Positions 25,031-32,913 of a stretch of 64,000 nucleotides of DNA are shown here, piece by piece. The notes under the pieces were generated by a model that did no database searches, was not told the DNA's origin, and saw nothing but the letters and a program-made list of their open reading frames with translations. The stretch spans positions 434,001 to 498,000 of the forward strand of contig NZ_VIVK01000003.1 of the NCBI RefSeq assembly GCF_007828865.1. The letters run 5' to 3'. The position numbers and the translations under genes were made by a program. Each line of letters opens with the position of its first letter. The first letter of the stretch is position 1. The stretch is from Kribbella amoyensis (GTDB taxonomy: Bacteria; Actinomycetota; Actinomycetes; Propionibacteriales; Kribbellaceae).

Positions 25031-25559
25031 AAATGACGCGTACGTTCCGCAGACCCCGATCGAGGGTGTGCTGCACGCGTTCACCCGGATCGGCCGGCGG
25101 CTGAAGTCGAAGGCGCCGGGTGACACGATCGACCACAGCGCGCACGTGCTGTTGTTCGTGCTGCGCTGCAACGGTGCCCTGCGGCTGTCCGACCTGGCGG
25201 CCAAGATGGAGCTCGACGCCTCCACCACGAGCCGGCACGTCCGGGCGATGGAGCAGGCCGGCCTGGTCCGCCGCTCCGCGGACCCCGACGACGGCCGCGC
25301 GTTCCGGGTCGAGCTGACCGAGCGGGGCATCGAGGAATGGGAGGCCGCGGCCAAGCGCCGGACCGCCCTGCTGGCCCAGGCCATGGAGGGCTGGACCGAC
25401 GAGGACATCGTGACTTTCGAGCGACTGATGACGCGCTTCGCCGAGGGCGTCACCACCATCGTCGACGCACGTGGCGGCGACCCGAGGGCCTGGGCCGACA
25501 AGGGCTGGGCGATCGCCGCGCGGCAGAACACCGAAGAGAACGTGGAGAGCACCAGATGA
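25023..25559 (+). CDS. MarR-family transcriptional regulator
   Basis: 178 residues from ATG 25023, leaderless by its position 6 nt after TATGCT; TTG 24987 is part of the operator. The winged helix includes LRLSDLAAKMELDASTTSRH and the wing RSADPDDGRAFRVELTERG. It overlaps the downstream MFS gene by 4 bp (ATGA), unlike the divergent MarR/MFS pair at 12.8 kb. Expected to repress its own operon. Confidence 0.88.
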   Translation: MQANDAYVPQTPIEGVLHAFTRIGRRLKSKAPGDTIDHSAHVLLFVLRCNGALRLSDLAAKMELDASTTSRHVRAMEQAGLVRRSADPDDGRAFRVELTERGIEEWEAAAKRRTALLAQAMEGWTDEDIVTFERLMTRFAEGVTTIVDARGGDPRAWADKGWAIAARQNTEENVESTR

Positions 25560-27160
25560 GCACCACCGAGTCCGCCCCTGCCGGCGGGCCTCAGTCCACC
25601 CCGGACGCACCGGGGTACCTGTCCCACAAGCAGATCCTGGTCGTGCTGGCCGGGCTGATGGCCGGGATGTTCCTGGCGGCGCTCGACCAGAGCATCGTCG
25701 GGACCGCGTTGCCGCAGATCGTCAGCGAGTTCAACAGCCTGGACAAGCTGTCCTGGGTGGTCACCGCCTACCTGCTGACGTCCACCGCCTCCACCCCGCT
25801 GTGGGGCAAGATCTCCGACCTGTACGGCCGCCGCCCGCTGTTCATCGCGGCGATCGTCACCTTCCTGGCCGGTTCCGTGCTGTCCGCGATGTCGCAGAAC
25901 ATCGAGATGCTGATCGGCTTCCGGGCCGTCCAGGGTCTCGGCGCCGGTGGTCTGATGTCGCTCGCATTCGCCACCATCGGCGACGTGATCCCACCGCGCG
26001 AGCGCGGTAAGTACATGGGGTACTTCGGGGCCGTCTTCGGGCTGTCCTCGGTGGCCGGGCCGCTGCTCGGCGGTCTGCTCACCGACGGTCCGGGCTGGCG
26101 CTGGATCTTCTGGATCAACCTGCCGATCGGCCTGGTCGCGCTCGGGATCGTCGCCGCCGTGCTCAAGCTGCCGCACGTGAAGCGCTCGCACAAGATCGAC
26201 TACCTGGGCGCCGCCGTCGTCACCGCCGCGGTCACCACGCTGCTGCTGGCCGTCTCCTGGAGCGGCCCGGACCACGGCTGGGGCGCCGGGACGACGATCG
26301 GGCTGCTGGGCGCCGCGGTCGTGCTCGCGGTCGCCTTCGTCCTCATCGAGCTGCGGGTGGCCGAGCCGATCATCCCGATGGACCTGTTCAAGGGCCGGAT
26401 CTTCTCCGGGTACGCCGGGTACGCGTTCCTGCTCGGGTTCGCGATGTTCGGCGCGCTGATCTTCCTGCCGCTGTACCTGCAGGCCGTCAAGGACCTGTCG
26501 CCGACCGCGTCCGGGCTGGCGCTGCTGCCGATGATCGTCGGGATCTTCAGCGCGTCGATCCCGAGCGGCCAGCTGATGAGCCGCACCGGCCGGTACAAGA
26601 TGTACCCGATCATCTCGGCCGTCCTGGTCGGCGGGGCGATGGTGATGCTGTCCACGATCGGCCTGCACACGCCGTACTGGCAGCTGGCGATCTACATGTT
26701 CGTGATGGGCTCCGGCCTGGGTCTGTCGATGCAGATCACCGTCACCGCCGCGCAGAACAGCGTGCCCCGCAAGCACATGGGCACCGCGACCTCGACGATG
26801 ACCTTCTTCCGCTCGATGGGTGGCGCGATCGGGACCGCGGTGTACGGCGCGGTGCTGACCAGCCGGCTGAAGGAGCACCTGGGCGAGATCGTCCCGCAGA
26901 CCGCACAGAACATGGTCGGCATGCTGGCCAAGGCGGCCAACAGCGTCGACGCCCTGCACGCGCTGCAGCAGCCGATGAAGGGCTGGGCGCTGCTCGGCCT
27001 GGTCGAGGCGATGGGCGACGTCTTCCTGGTCTCGCTGCCGTTCCTGGCGATCGCGCTGATCATCGCGGTCATCACCCCGGAGCAGCGGCTGGCCGGCCGC
27101 ACCGACGGCGAGGCGAAGCCGGAGGACGTCGAAGCCTCCGCCGCGGCCGCGATGCACTGA
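25556..27160 (+). CDS. MFS drug-efflux transporter (DHA2/EmrB-QacA family)
   Basis: 534 residues from ATG 25556. Fourteen helices; motif D1 LDQSIVGTALPQI, motif A GKISDLYGRRPLF, motif B-like RAVQGLGAGG and motif C GLSSVAGPLLGGLL are all intact, the full set of an EmrB/QacA-type proton/drug antiporter. Co-transcribed with the overlapping MarR gene. A strong hairpin lies just downstream. Confidence 0.93.
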   Translation: MSTTESAPAGGPQSTPDAPGYLSHKQILVVLAGLMAGMFLAALDQSIVGTALPQIVSEFNSLDKLSWVVTAYLLTSTASTPLWGKISDLYGRRPLFIAAIVTFLAGSVLSAMSQNIEMLIGFRAVQGLGAGGLMSLAFATIGDVIPPRERGKYMGYFGAVFGLSSVAGPLLGGLLTDGPGWRWIFWINLPIGLVALGIVAAVLKLPHVKRSHKIDYLGAAVVTAAVTTLLLAVSWSGPDHGWGAGTTIGLLGAAVVLAVAFVLIELRVAEPIIPMDLFKGRIFSGYAGYAFLLGFAMFGALIFLPLYLQAVKDLSPTASGLALLPMIVGIFSASIPSGQLMSRTGRYKMYPIISAVLVGGAMVMLSTIGLHTPYWQLAIYMFVMGSGLGLSMQITVTAAQNSVPRKHMGTATSTMTFFRSMGGAIGTAVYGAVLTSRLKEHLGEIVPQTAQNMVGMLAKAANSVDALHALQQPMKGWALLGLVEAMGDVFLVSLPFLAIALIIAVITPEQRLAGRTDGEAKPEDVEASAAAAMH

Positions 27161-27176
27161 CCCACGGCACTCCGAA

Positions 27177-27215
27177 CCACCGCCTCCCGGGCCGCAACGG
27201 CCCGGGAGGCGGTGG
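27177..27215 (+). terminator. Terminator of the MarR-MFS operon
   Basis: A 17-bp perfect stem (27177-27193 with 27199-27215) around GCAAC lies 16 bp after the MFS stop. Only a short T-rich run follows. Confidence 0.8.
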
Positions 27216-27318
27216 TCTGTCCGGGCCCGGTTTCGTCGCGGGATAACCGGCAAACCCTTTCCTGGACAGTATCTGGGACGTCGTCTCGATGCAGCTCAAA
27301 GTGACCCCCGCAGCGCTT

Positions 27319-27324
27319 TAGGTT
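27319..27324 (+). promoter_or_regulatory. Conserved box upstream of cassette copy 1
   Basis: TAGGTT within CTTTAGGTTGCGG matches the boxes before copies 2 (TAACGT at 32273) and 3 (TAGCGT at 34215). Likely a -10 element; no shared -35 is visible. Confidence 0.4.
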
Positions 27325-27364
27325 GCGGTCGGAAGACGACGCTCTGAACGACGGGAACAGCTTG

Positions 27365-27958
27365 GTGAAGACTCTCGACCGGCCGCTGGACGACGACGAC
27401 CGCGCGATGGCGGACCTCGCCGAGGTCCGTGACTGGCGTCGCGTCGCCGGTGCGTTCAGGAACCAGAACGGGTCGGCCGCTGTCCGCAAACTGGTCCGGC
27501 GGGTCAAGTCGGCGACCGGGTGGAAGCCCTGGCCGTACGGCCGCGACACCGTCATCGACGACCTGCTCGACGGCTGGGGCTTCCTGACCAAGCGCGGGAC
27601 CGAGATGGCCGTGTACGGCGACCAGGTCCTGCCGCACAGCCCGTTCAGCGGCTGGGTGGCGTACGAGATCGGCCGCGCCGACCTGGCCGCAGCCGAAGCC
27701 GGGCTGGACGAGAACTGGCCGGCCAAGTTCCAGCTGGCCTGCAAGCACTGGGGACAACCGGCGTACATCGGGCTCGACAACAGCCCGCAGTTCGTCGACG
27801 AGTGGGCGTCCGGCGCCGGCCTGGACCGGCGTCACCTCGCGGTCTGGACCCCACCGGGAGCCGAGATCCACCTCTACAGCAACAAGCCGTCGAAAGACCC
27901 GGTGACCCTCTCGGTGGGGATAAACTACGCGGTCTACCTCAACGAGGAGGGCACGTGA
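27365..27958 (+). CDS. Cassette copy 1, first gene: paralogous ~195-residue protein (DUF6301-like)
   Basis: 197 residues from GTG 27365 (VKTLDRPLDDDD). Soluble, acidic, Trp-rich protein with no signal peptide. It is homologous along its length to the proteins at 32324 and 34283; shared marks are DRPLD-DDD..MADL, ATGWKPWP, the G-F-T/L-xRG-T segment, the KHWGxPxY motif and HLAVW..GA..HLYSNKP. Here the N-terminal region differs most (RRVAGAFRNQNGSAAVRKL) and WPYGRD replaces WPLEPG. The family name DUF6301 is from memory. Many actinobacterial proteins of this size beside variable genes are immunity-like, but no function is shown. Stop overlaps the next start (TGATG). Confidence 0.7.
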   Translation: MKTLDRPLDDDDRAMADLAEVRDWRRVAGAFRNQNGSAAVRKLVRRVKSATGWKPWPYGRDTVIDDLLDGWGFLTKRGTEMAVYGDQVLPHSPFSGWVAYEIGRADLAAAEAGLDENWPAKFQLACKHWGQPAYIGLDNSPQFVDEWASGAGLDRRHLAVWTPPGAEIHLYSNKPSKDPVTLSVGINYAVYLNEEGT

Positions 27959-28257
27959 TGGCTGTACCACCGAACATCGCCGAGGCTCGGCGCCAGCGGG
28001 AGGCGCACCGGGACGCCCTGGCCAACAGTCCCGTGCGGCCGCCGGCCAACAGCGTCTCGCCGGACCGGCTGACGTCCGTCGCCAGGGGGTACGGCCGCGG
28101 GGGCGCCGGAGTCGGCGACGACCTGGCGAACAGCTTCCGCGCCGGCACCACACCTTCGCCGCGGTCGACCAGCCGGCCAGGATCGGCCGCCGACGAGCGG
28201 CAGGGCACCCGGCCCACCGGGTCGCGCGGCAAGGGCAATCAGGGTCCGGCTCTCTGA
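27958..28257 (+). CDS. Cassette copy 1, second gene: small disordered basic protein
   Basis: 99 residues from ATG 27958, with GAGGAGG upstream. Rich in Arg, Ser, Gly, Pro and Ala, with no hydrophobic core, so probably disordered; the first 22 residues (IAEARRQREAHRDALAN) may form a short helix. It occupies the same position as the much longer second genes of copies 2 and 3 but has no clear similarity to them beyond composition. Followed by a 26-bp perfect palindrome. Confidence 0.6.
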   Translation: MAVPPNIAEARRQREAHRDALANSPVRPPANSVSPDRLTSVARGYGRGGAGVGDDLANSFRAGTTPSPRSTSRPGSAADERQGTRPTGSRGKGNQGPAL

Positions 28258-28264
28258 GTCAGCG

Positions 28265-28290
28265 GGCCGCCTCGTCGCGACGAGGCGGCC
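28265..28290. terminator. 26-bp perfect palindrome, bidirectional terminator
   Basis: A perfect dyad (arm GGCCGCCTCGTCG) lies between the convergent cassette copy 1 and the AI-2E family gene. Probably ends transcription from both sides. Confidence 0.65.
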
Positions 28291-28305
28291 GGAGCCCCGG
28301 GGTAC

Positions 28306-29577
28306 TCAGCCGTCGGTGATGTCCTGGATCGGCCGCCGGAGCGGTCTTCGGGGCAGAGGTCTGGGGGGTTCGGGGTCCACGTCGTTGCCGGCCAGGTGAT
28401 TGACGATGGTGTTCACCACGGCCGCCGTCGGGACGGCGATCAGCGCTCCGACGATACCGGCCACCACGACGCCGGTCGCGATCGCCAGGATCACCGCGAG
28501 CGGGTGCACGCTGACCGCGCGGCCGAGCAGGAACGGCTGCAGCACATGGGCTTCCAACTGCTGCACGCCGATCACCACGGCGAGCATGATCACCGCGATC
28601 AGCGGGCCCTTGGCGACCAGCGCGACCAGGACCGCGACACCGCCGCTGACCAGGGCGCCGACCACCGGGACGAACGCGCCGACGAAGACCAGGATGCCGA
28701 TCGCGCTGACCAGCGGCAGCCCGAGGATCGCGGCGCCGAGCGTGATCCCGATCGCGTCCACGGCCGCGACGATGATGGTCGCCCGCACGAACGCGGTCAG
28801 CGAGACCCACGCCTTCCGGCCCGAGGAGTCCGCCTTCTCGCGCGCCTGCCGCGGGAACAGCCGGACCAGCCAGGCCCAGATCTGCTCGCCCTGGTAGAGG
28901 AAGAAGAACAGGCAGAACAGCGAGATGAACAGCCCGGCGACCACGTGCGTCGCCGTCGTCCCGACCTCGGCCGCGCGCTGCCCGATCACGCCGCCGGACA
29001 TCACCGTGTCGCGCAGCTGGTTCAGCGCGTTGGTGATGTCGGCGTCGGTGATGTTCAGGTTGACCCGGGCCAGGTCACGGAGTTCCTGCACGCCCTGACC
29101 GACCTGGGTGGACAGGTCCTCGAACTGGCTGGCGATCTGCGTCCCGACCAGGGTGAGCAGACCGGCCACCACCACGATCGTCGCGACCACGGTGAGCCCC
29201 GCTGACGGACCTCGCGGGATCCGTACCTTCTGCAGGGCGTTCGTGACCGGGACGAGCAACGCGGTGAGCAGGATCCCGACGGTGACCGGGACGACGACCT
29301 CGGACAGGTACCGCAGCAGGTACCCGATCACGCCGAGCGCGGCCACGACCACCAGGAACCGCCAGGCCCACGCGCTCGCGATCTGCATGCCCGGCGTCAC
29401 CCCGGTGTCCACCCGGCCGCGGCTCGACGCCACCACCACGCGGTCGGCGGCGTCCGGGACCACGCTGTCGCTGACGTTGTCGGCGACCTCGTTGTCCGCC
29501 ACCGGGCTGGGCCCGTCGCGCCCGACCTCGGGTACGTCCACCTGGTCCGGGTCCTCGGTGTCCCTGGGCTCGCTCAT
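28306..29577 (-). CDS. AI-2E family (TqsA/PerM-like) membrane protein
   Basis: 423 residues from ATG 29577, with GGGAGGGG upstream; GTG 29580 is an alternative. A 60-residue acidic disordered N-terminus is followed by about eight membrane helices in the family pattern: two pairs at the start, a long soluble region (about 140-205), then the C-terminal block FVPVVGALVSGGVAVLVAL and AIPTAAVVNT-type end (ALIAVPTAAVVNTIV). The family was named for TqsA, linked to autoinducer-2 export, but members have diverse or unknown roles. No quorum-sensing gene is near. Confidence 0.85.
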   Translation of the reverse strand: MSEPRDTEDPDQVDVPEVGRDGPSPVADNEVADNVSDSVVPDAADRVVVASSRGRVDTGVTPGMQIASAWAWRFLVVVAALGVIGYLLRYLSEVVVPVTVGILLTALLVPVTNALQKVRIPRGPSAGLTVVATIVVVAGLLTLVGTQIASQFEDLSTQVGQGVQELRDLARVNLNITDADITNALNQLRDTVMSGGVIGQRAAEVGTTATHVVAGLFISLFCLFFFLYQGEQIWAWLVRLFPRQAREKADSSGRKAWVSLTAFVRATIIVAAVDAIGITLGAAILGLPLVSAIGILVFVGAFVPVVGALVSGGVAVLVALVAKGPLIAVIMLAVVIGVQQLEAHVLQPFLLGRAVSVHPLAVILAIATGVVVAGIVGALIAVPTAAVVNTIVNHLAGNDVDPEPPRPLPRRPLRRPIQDITDG

Positions 29578-29607
29578 CACACCCCTCCCAGCTAGCTGGT
29601 CCCGAGA

Positions 29608-30993
29608 CTAGTGCCCCTGACCGGCCGTTCCATGAATGCCCGAACCCACACGCCGGGCCAGGCCCTCCGCTGCGAGCGGATCCACCTCGGCCAGCAGACC
29701 GACGCCGGCCAGCACGTAGTCCTGGTCGACGCAGGTCCGCGCCTCGGCCGGGACCAGCCAGCCCTCCTCGCGGGCACCGTGCGCGACCGCGCCGAGGATC
29801 CGCTCGGCCACCTCGGGCGGGTTGTGCCGCAGCACTCCCCCGGACCCGACCAGCAGATCCACCTCGCGCAGGTCCTTGCCGGACCGCTCGATCACCCTGC
29901 CGCCAGGACCGAACACGACGCGTTGCCGCCCCGCGTGCCGCCTGAGTGCCACCGTCGCGGCCACCCGCGCCAGCGTCTCGTCGTACGCCGCCTCGCCGCT
30001 CCCGCCCGGCAGGTACGCCGGGTCGTCGTGTCGCCGTTGCGCCGCGGTGAGGAGGGCGGGGTCGTCGGTGAGCAGCCCGGCCTCGATTCCGGCCTGGACC
30101 ACCGGGACCGCGCTCCACCGCATCCCCAGGTCGCCCTCGACGGTCCGGGTGACCGGGTGGGTCGCGACCACCTCGCGGCCGAGGTTCGCGTCCTCCGGGT
30201 CGAGCTCGATCACCGAGTGCACGTCCGTGGTCGCGCCGCCGATGTCGACCACGGCGACGTCCCCGTGGATCCCGGCGAGCACCTCGACGCCCCGCAGCAC
30301 GACGTCGGGGGTGGCGGCCCGGATCATCGCGGCGAACCCGGGGTCGCGGGACAGGTGCTTGCCGCCGATCACGTGGGCCAGGAACATCTCCCGGATCGCG
30401 GCCCGCGCACCGTCCGGCGCGAACACCCCGATCTCCGGGACGACGTTGCCGGCGGCAACGTGCGGGACGTCACCGGCGGCGAGGGTCGCGGCCACCTGGC
30501 CCCGGGCCTCGATGTTGCCCGCGACAACGACCGGGCGACGCCACCTGTACCGGGCGAGAACCTCCGCCGCGTTCGTCAGGACCGCGGAGTTGCCGCCGTC
30601 GGTCCCCCCGAGCAGCAGGACCACGTCGGGCCGGTCGGACCGCAGCTGCTTCAACGAGGTGGCGGTGAGGCCGCCGCTGACCACGGCGACGACCCGGCCA
30701 CCGCTGGACAGGGCGACCCGGCGACCGGCCTCGGCGGTGACCAGCTCTTCGTTGCCGACGACACCGATCCGCAGGCCGCCGCCCGCACTCGAACAGGCCA
30801 GCACCTCGGCCCGCTCGAGCCCGCGGTCGACCGCGAGCAACTGCTGCCGGCAGGCGGACCAGCCGTCCATCACGTCGGTACCGAGCGTGGTGCGGTACTC
30901 GGCCCGGGCGATCAGCTCACCCGAGCCACCGTCCACCGCGACGGCCTTCGTGAAGGTCGACCCGAAGTCGACCGCCACCCACCGGGTGGTCAC
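29608..30993 (-). CDS. GlmL/MutL-like protein (glutamate mutase accessory family)
   Basis: 461 residues from GTG 30993. ASKHA-type ATPase fold: phosphate 1 motif VDFGSTFTKAVAV at 8-20, VVDIGGATTDVHSV as second phosphate/ADP loop, and VVFGPGGRVI further on. Length and motifs match GlmL/MutL, thought to reactivate adenosylcobalamin-dependent glutamate mutase. No glutamate mutase subunit gene (GlmE or GlmS type) is in the window. Its start overlaps the metB-like gene stop by 4 bp (GTGA), so the two are translationally coupled, which is an unusual partner for it. Confidence 0.82.
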   Translation of the reverse strand: MTTRWVAVDFGSTFTKAVAVDGGSGELIARAEYRTTLGTDVMDGWSACRQQLLAVDRGLERAEVLACSSAGGGLRIGVVGNEELVTAEAGRRVALSSGGRVVAVVSGGLTATSLKQLRSDRPDVVLLLGGTDGGNSAVLTNAAEVLARYRWRRPVVVAGNIEARGQVAATLAAGDVPHVAAGNVVPEIGVFAPDGARAAIREMFLAHVIGGKHLSRDPGFAAMIRAATPDVVLRGVEVLAGIHGDVAVVDIGGATTDVHSVIELDPEDANLGREVVATHPVTRTVEGDLGMRWSAVPVVQAGIEAGLLTDDPALLTAAQRRHDDPAYLPGGSGEAAYDETLARVAATVALRRHAGRQRVVFGPGGRVIERSGKDLREVDLLVGSGGVLRHNPPEVAERILGAVAHGAREEGWLVPAEARTCVDQDYVLAGVGLLAEVDPLAAEGLARRVGSGIHGTAGQGH

Positions 30994-32147
30994 GCCATCG
31001 CGCGGTCGAGATCCTGGAGCAGGTCGTCGACGGTCTCGATCCCCACGCTCAGCCGGATCAGGTCGGCCGGCACCTCGAGCGGGGTCCCGGCGACCGACGC
31101 GTGCGTCATCCTGCCCGGGTGCTCGATCAGCGACTCGACGCCGCCGAGCGACTCGCCCAGCGTGAACACCTCGGCCTTGTTGCAGATGTCGATCGCCTGC
31201 TGCTCACCACCGCGGACGCGGAACGACACGATGCCGCCGAAGCGCTTCATCTGCTTGGCCGCGGTCTCGCTGCCAGGGTGGCCGTCGACGCCCGGGTACA
31301 GCACCGAGCTGACCGCCTGGTGCCGCTGCAGGAACTCGACGACCTTCTCCGCGTTGTCGCTGTGCCGGTCCATCCGGACGCCGAGCGTCTTGATGCCGCG
31401 CAGCACCAGCCAGGAGTCGAACGGCCCGGCGACCGCGCCGATCGCGTTCTGGTGGAAGGCGATCTTGTCGGCCAGCTCCTGGTCCCGGACGATCAGCGCC
31501 CCGCCGACCACGTCCGAGTGCCCGCCCATGTACTTCGTGGTCGAGTGCACCACCACGTCAGCGCCGAGCTCGAGCGGCTGCTGCAGGTACGGCGAGGCGA
31601 AGGTGTTGTCGACCACCAGCAGCGCGCCGGCCTCGTGCGCGATCTGCGCGACGATCGCGATGTCGGCCACGTTCAGCAGCGGGTTGGTCGGCGTCTCCAG
31701 CCAGACCACCTTGGTCCGGCCCGGCTGGATCGCGGCCCGGATCGCGTCCGGGTGGGTCACCGCGGCCGGGGTCATCTCGACGCCCCAGGTGCCGAGCACC
31801 CGGGAGAACAGCCGGAACGTGCCGCCGTACGCGTCGTCGGGGAACACCACGTGGTCGCCGGGGACGCAGATCGACCGGATCAGGGTGTCCTCGGCCGCGA
31901 GCCCGCTGGCGAACGCGAACCCGCGCTGGCCCGCTTCGATCGCGGCGAGACACTCCTCCAGCGCGGTCCGGGTCGGATTCGCCGACCGCGAGTACTCGTA
32001 GCCGTTCCGCAACCCGCCGACGCCGTCCTGCTTGTACGTGCTGGTGGCGTAGATCGGCGGGACCACCGCGCCGGTGGTCGGGTCAGGCTCGTTGCCCGCG
32101 TGAATCGCGAGCGTCTCGAAACCGTACTGCCGGAGTTCGTCGTTCAC
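30990..32147 (-). CDS. metB: Cystathionine gamma-synthase/gamma-lyase family enzyme
   Basis: 385 residues from GTG 32147. PLP enzyme of trans-sulfuration: PLP Lys205 in HSTTKYMGGHSD, the cofactor-stacking region SGLAAED (81-87), and Asp180 in VVDNTFASP binding the pyridine nitrogen. The sequence as a whole (FETLAIHAG, YEYSRSANPTR, FTLGESLGGVESLIEHP) is that of actinobacterial MetB. MetB and CGL cannot be separated safely by eye, so gamma-lyase activity remains possible. Overlaps the GlmL-like gene and is divergent from cassette copy 2. Confidence 0.87.
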   Translation of the reverse strand: MNDELRQYGFETLAIHAGNEPDPTTGAVVPPIYATSTYKQDGVGGLRNGYEYSRSANPTRTALEECLAAIEAGQRGFAFASGLAAEDTLIRSICVPGDHVVFPDDAYGGTFRLFSRVLGTWGVEMTPAAVTHPDAIRAAIQPGRTKVVWLETPTNPLLNVADIAIVAQIAHEAGALLVVDNTFASPYLQQPLELGADVVVHSTTKYMGGHSDVVGGALIVRDQELADKIAFHQNAIGAVAGPFDSWLVLRGIKTLGVRMDRHSDNAEKVVEFLQRHQAVSSVLYPGVDGHPGSETAAKQMKRFGGIVSFRVRGGEQQAIDICNKAEVFTLGESLGGVESLIEHPGRMTHASVAGTPLEVPADLIRLSVGIETVDDLLQDLDRAMA

Positions 32148-32272
32148 CGGACCAGCGTACGTCCTGGTCCTACCCCGCCCGCGGCCCGGTCCACCGATCA
32201 CGGATCGGCGGCGAATCCCGGCCGGACTCGGCCGTGCCCCGGCGTGTCGGGCGGTTTGGCCCCGTCGGAATC

Positions 32273-32312
32273 TAACGTTTCCCCAGAGGCCGGCCGGCCA
32301 TGGACGGAAGGA
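32273..32312 (+). promoter_or_regulatory. Promoter box and conserved leader of cassette copy 2
   Basis: TAACGT (32273-32278) is the likely -10. The leader element TGGACGGAAGGA at 32301-32312 is repeated exactly before copy 3 (34258-34269) and contains the ribosome binding site. Confidence 0.45.
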
Positions 32313-32323
32313 CACCGCGCGGG

Positions 32324-32905
32324 ATGAAGACCCAGGACAGACCCCTGGACGAGGACGACCTGGCGATGGCCGACCTCGCCGAGATCACCGACTGGACCCG
32401 GATCGCCGGTCCGGACGACGACGCGGCCGGCCCCGAGGTCGTCCGCGCCCTGGTCTACCGGGTGATGAACGCCACCGACTGGAAGCCGTGGCCGTTGGAG
32501 CCGGGCGAGGTGATCGACGAGGCGATGGCGTCCTGGGGGTTCACCACCCGGCGTGGGATCACGATGATCGTGTTCGCCGGGCTGACCTTCTCGGACTGCC
32601 CGGACAGCGGCTGGTCGGCGTACGACATCGGCCCGGACGACATCGCGGCGGCCGAGAAGGGCCTGGACGCGGCCTGGCCGGACCACCTCGCGCTGGCCCG
32701 CAAGCACTGGGGCGAGCCCGACTACCTCGGCGACGACAGCGCGCCGATGTTCGCCGACGAGTGGGAACCGGGCGCCGGTTCGGGGCGTCGGCATCTTGCG
32801 GTCTGGTTGCGGACCGGCGCGCAGTACCACCTGTACAGCAACAAGCCGACCCGCCAGCCGCTCAGTACGGCGGTCGGGGTGAACTACTCCGTGTACATCG
32901 ACTAG
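32324..32905 (+). CDS. Cassette copy 2, first gene: paralogous ~195-residue protein (DUF6301-like)
   Basis: 193 residues from ATG 32324; GGAAGGA lies upstream. Very similar to the copy 3 protein (shared MKTQDRPLDEDDLAMADL, WPLEPGE, ASWGFTTRRG, FSDCP/RNSGWSAY, WPDHLALA, KHWGEPDY, TAVGVNY) and less similar to copy 1. Acidic and Trp-rich, cytosolic by sequence. The stop codon is part of the next gene's ribosome binding site (TAGGAGG). Function unknown; an immunity, chaperone or antitoxin-like partner role for the adjacent gene is only a hypothesis. Confidence 0.72.
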   Translation: MKTQDRPLDEDDLAMADLAEITDWTRIAGPDDDAAGPEVVRALVYRVMNATDWKPWPLEPGEVIDEAMASWGFTTRRGITMIVFAGLTFSDCPDSGWSAYDIGPDDIAAAEKGLDAAWPDHLALARKHWGEPDYLGDDSAPMFADEWEPGAGSGRRHLAVWLRTGAQYHLYSNKPTRQPLSTAVGVNYSVYID

Positions 32906-32913
32906 GAGGCCTG

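Noticed and set aside
24983-27253. 756-residue frame antisense to the MarR-MFS operon
   Set aside because: His/Gln/Arg-rich shadow frame with no domain; the plus strand has intact MarR and EmrB motifs.
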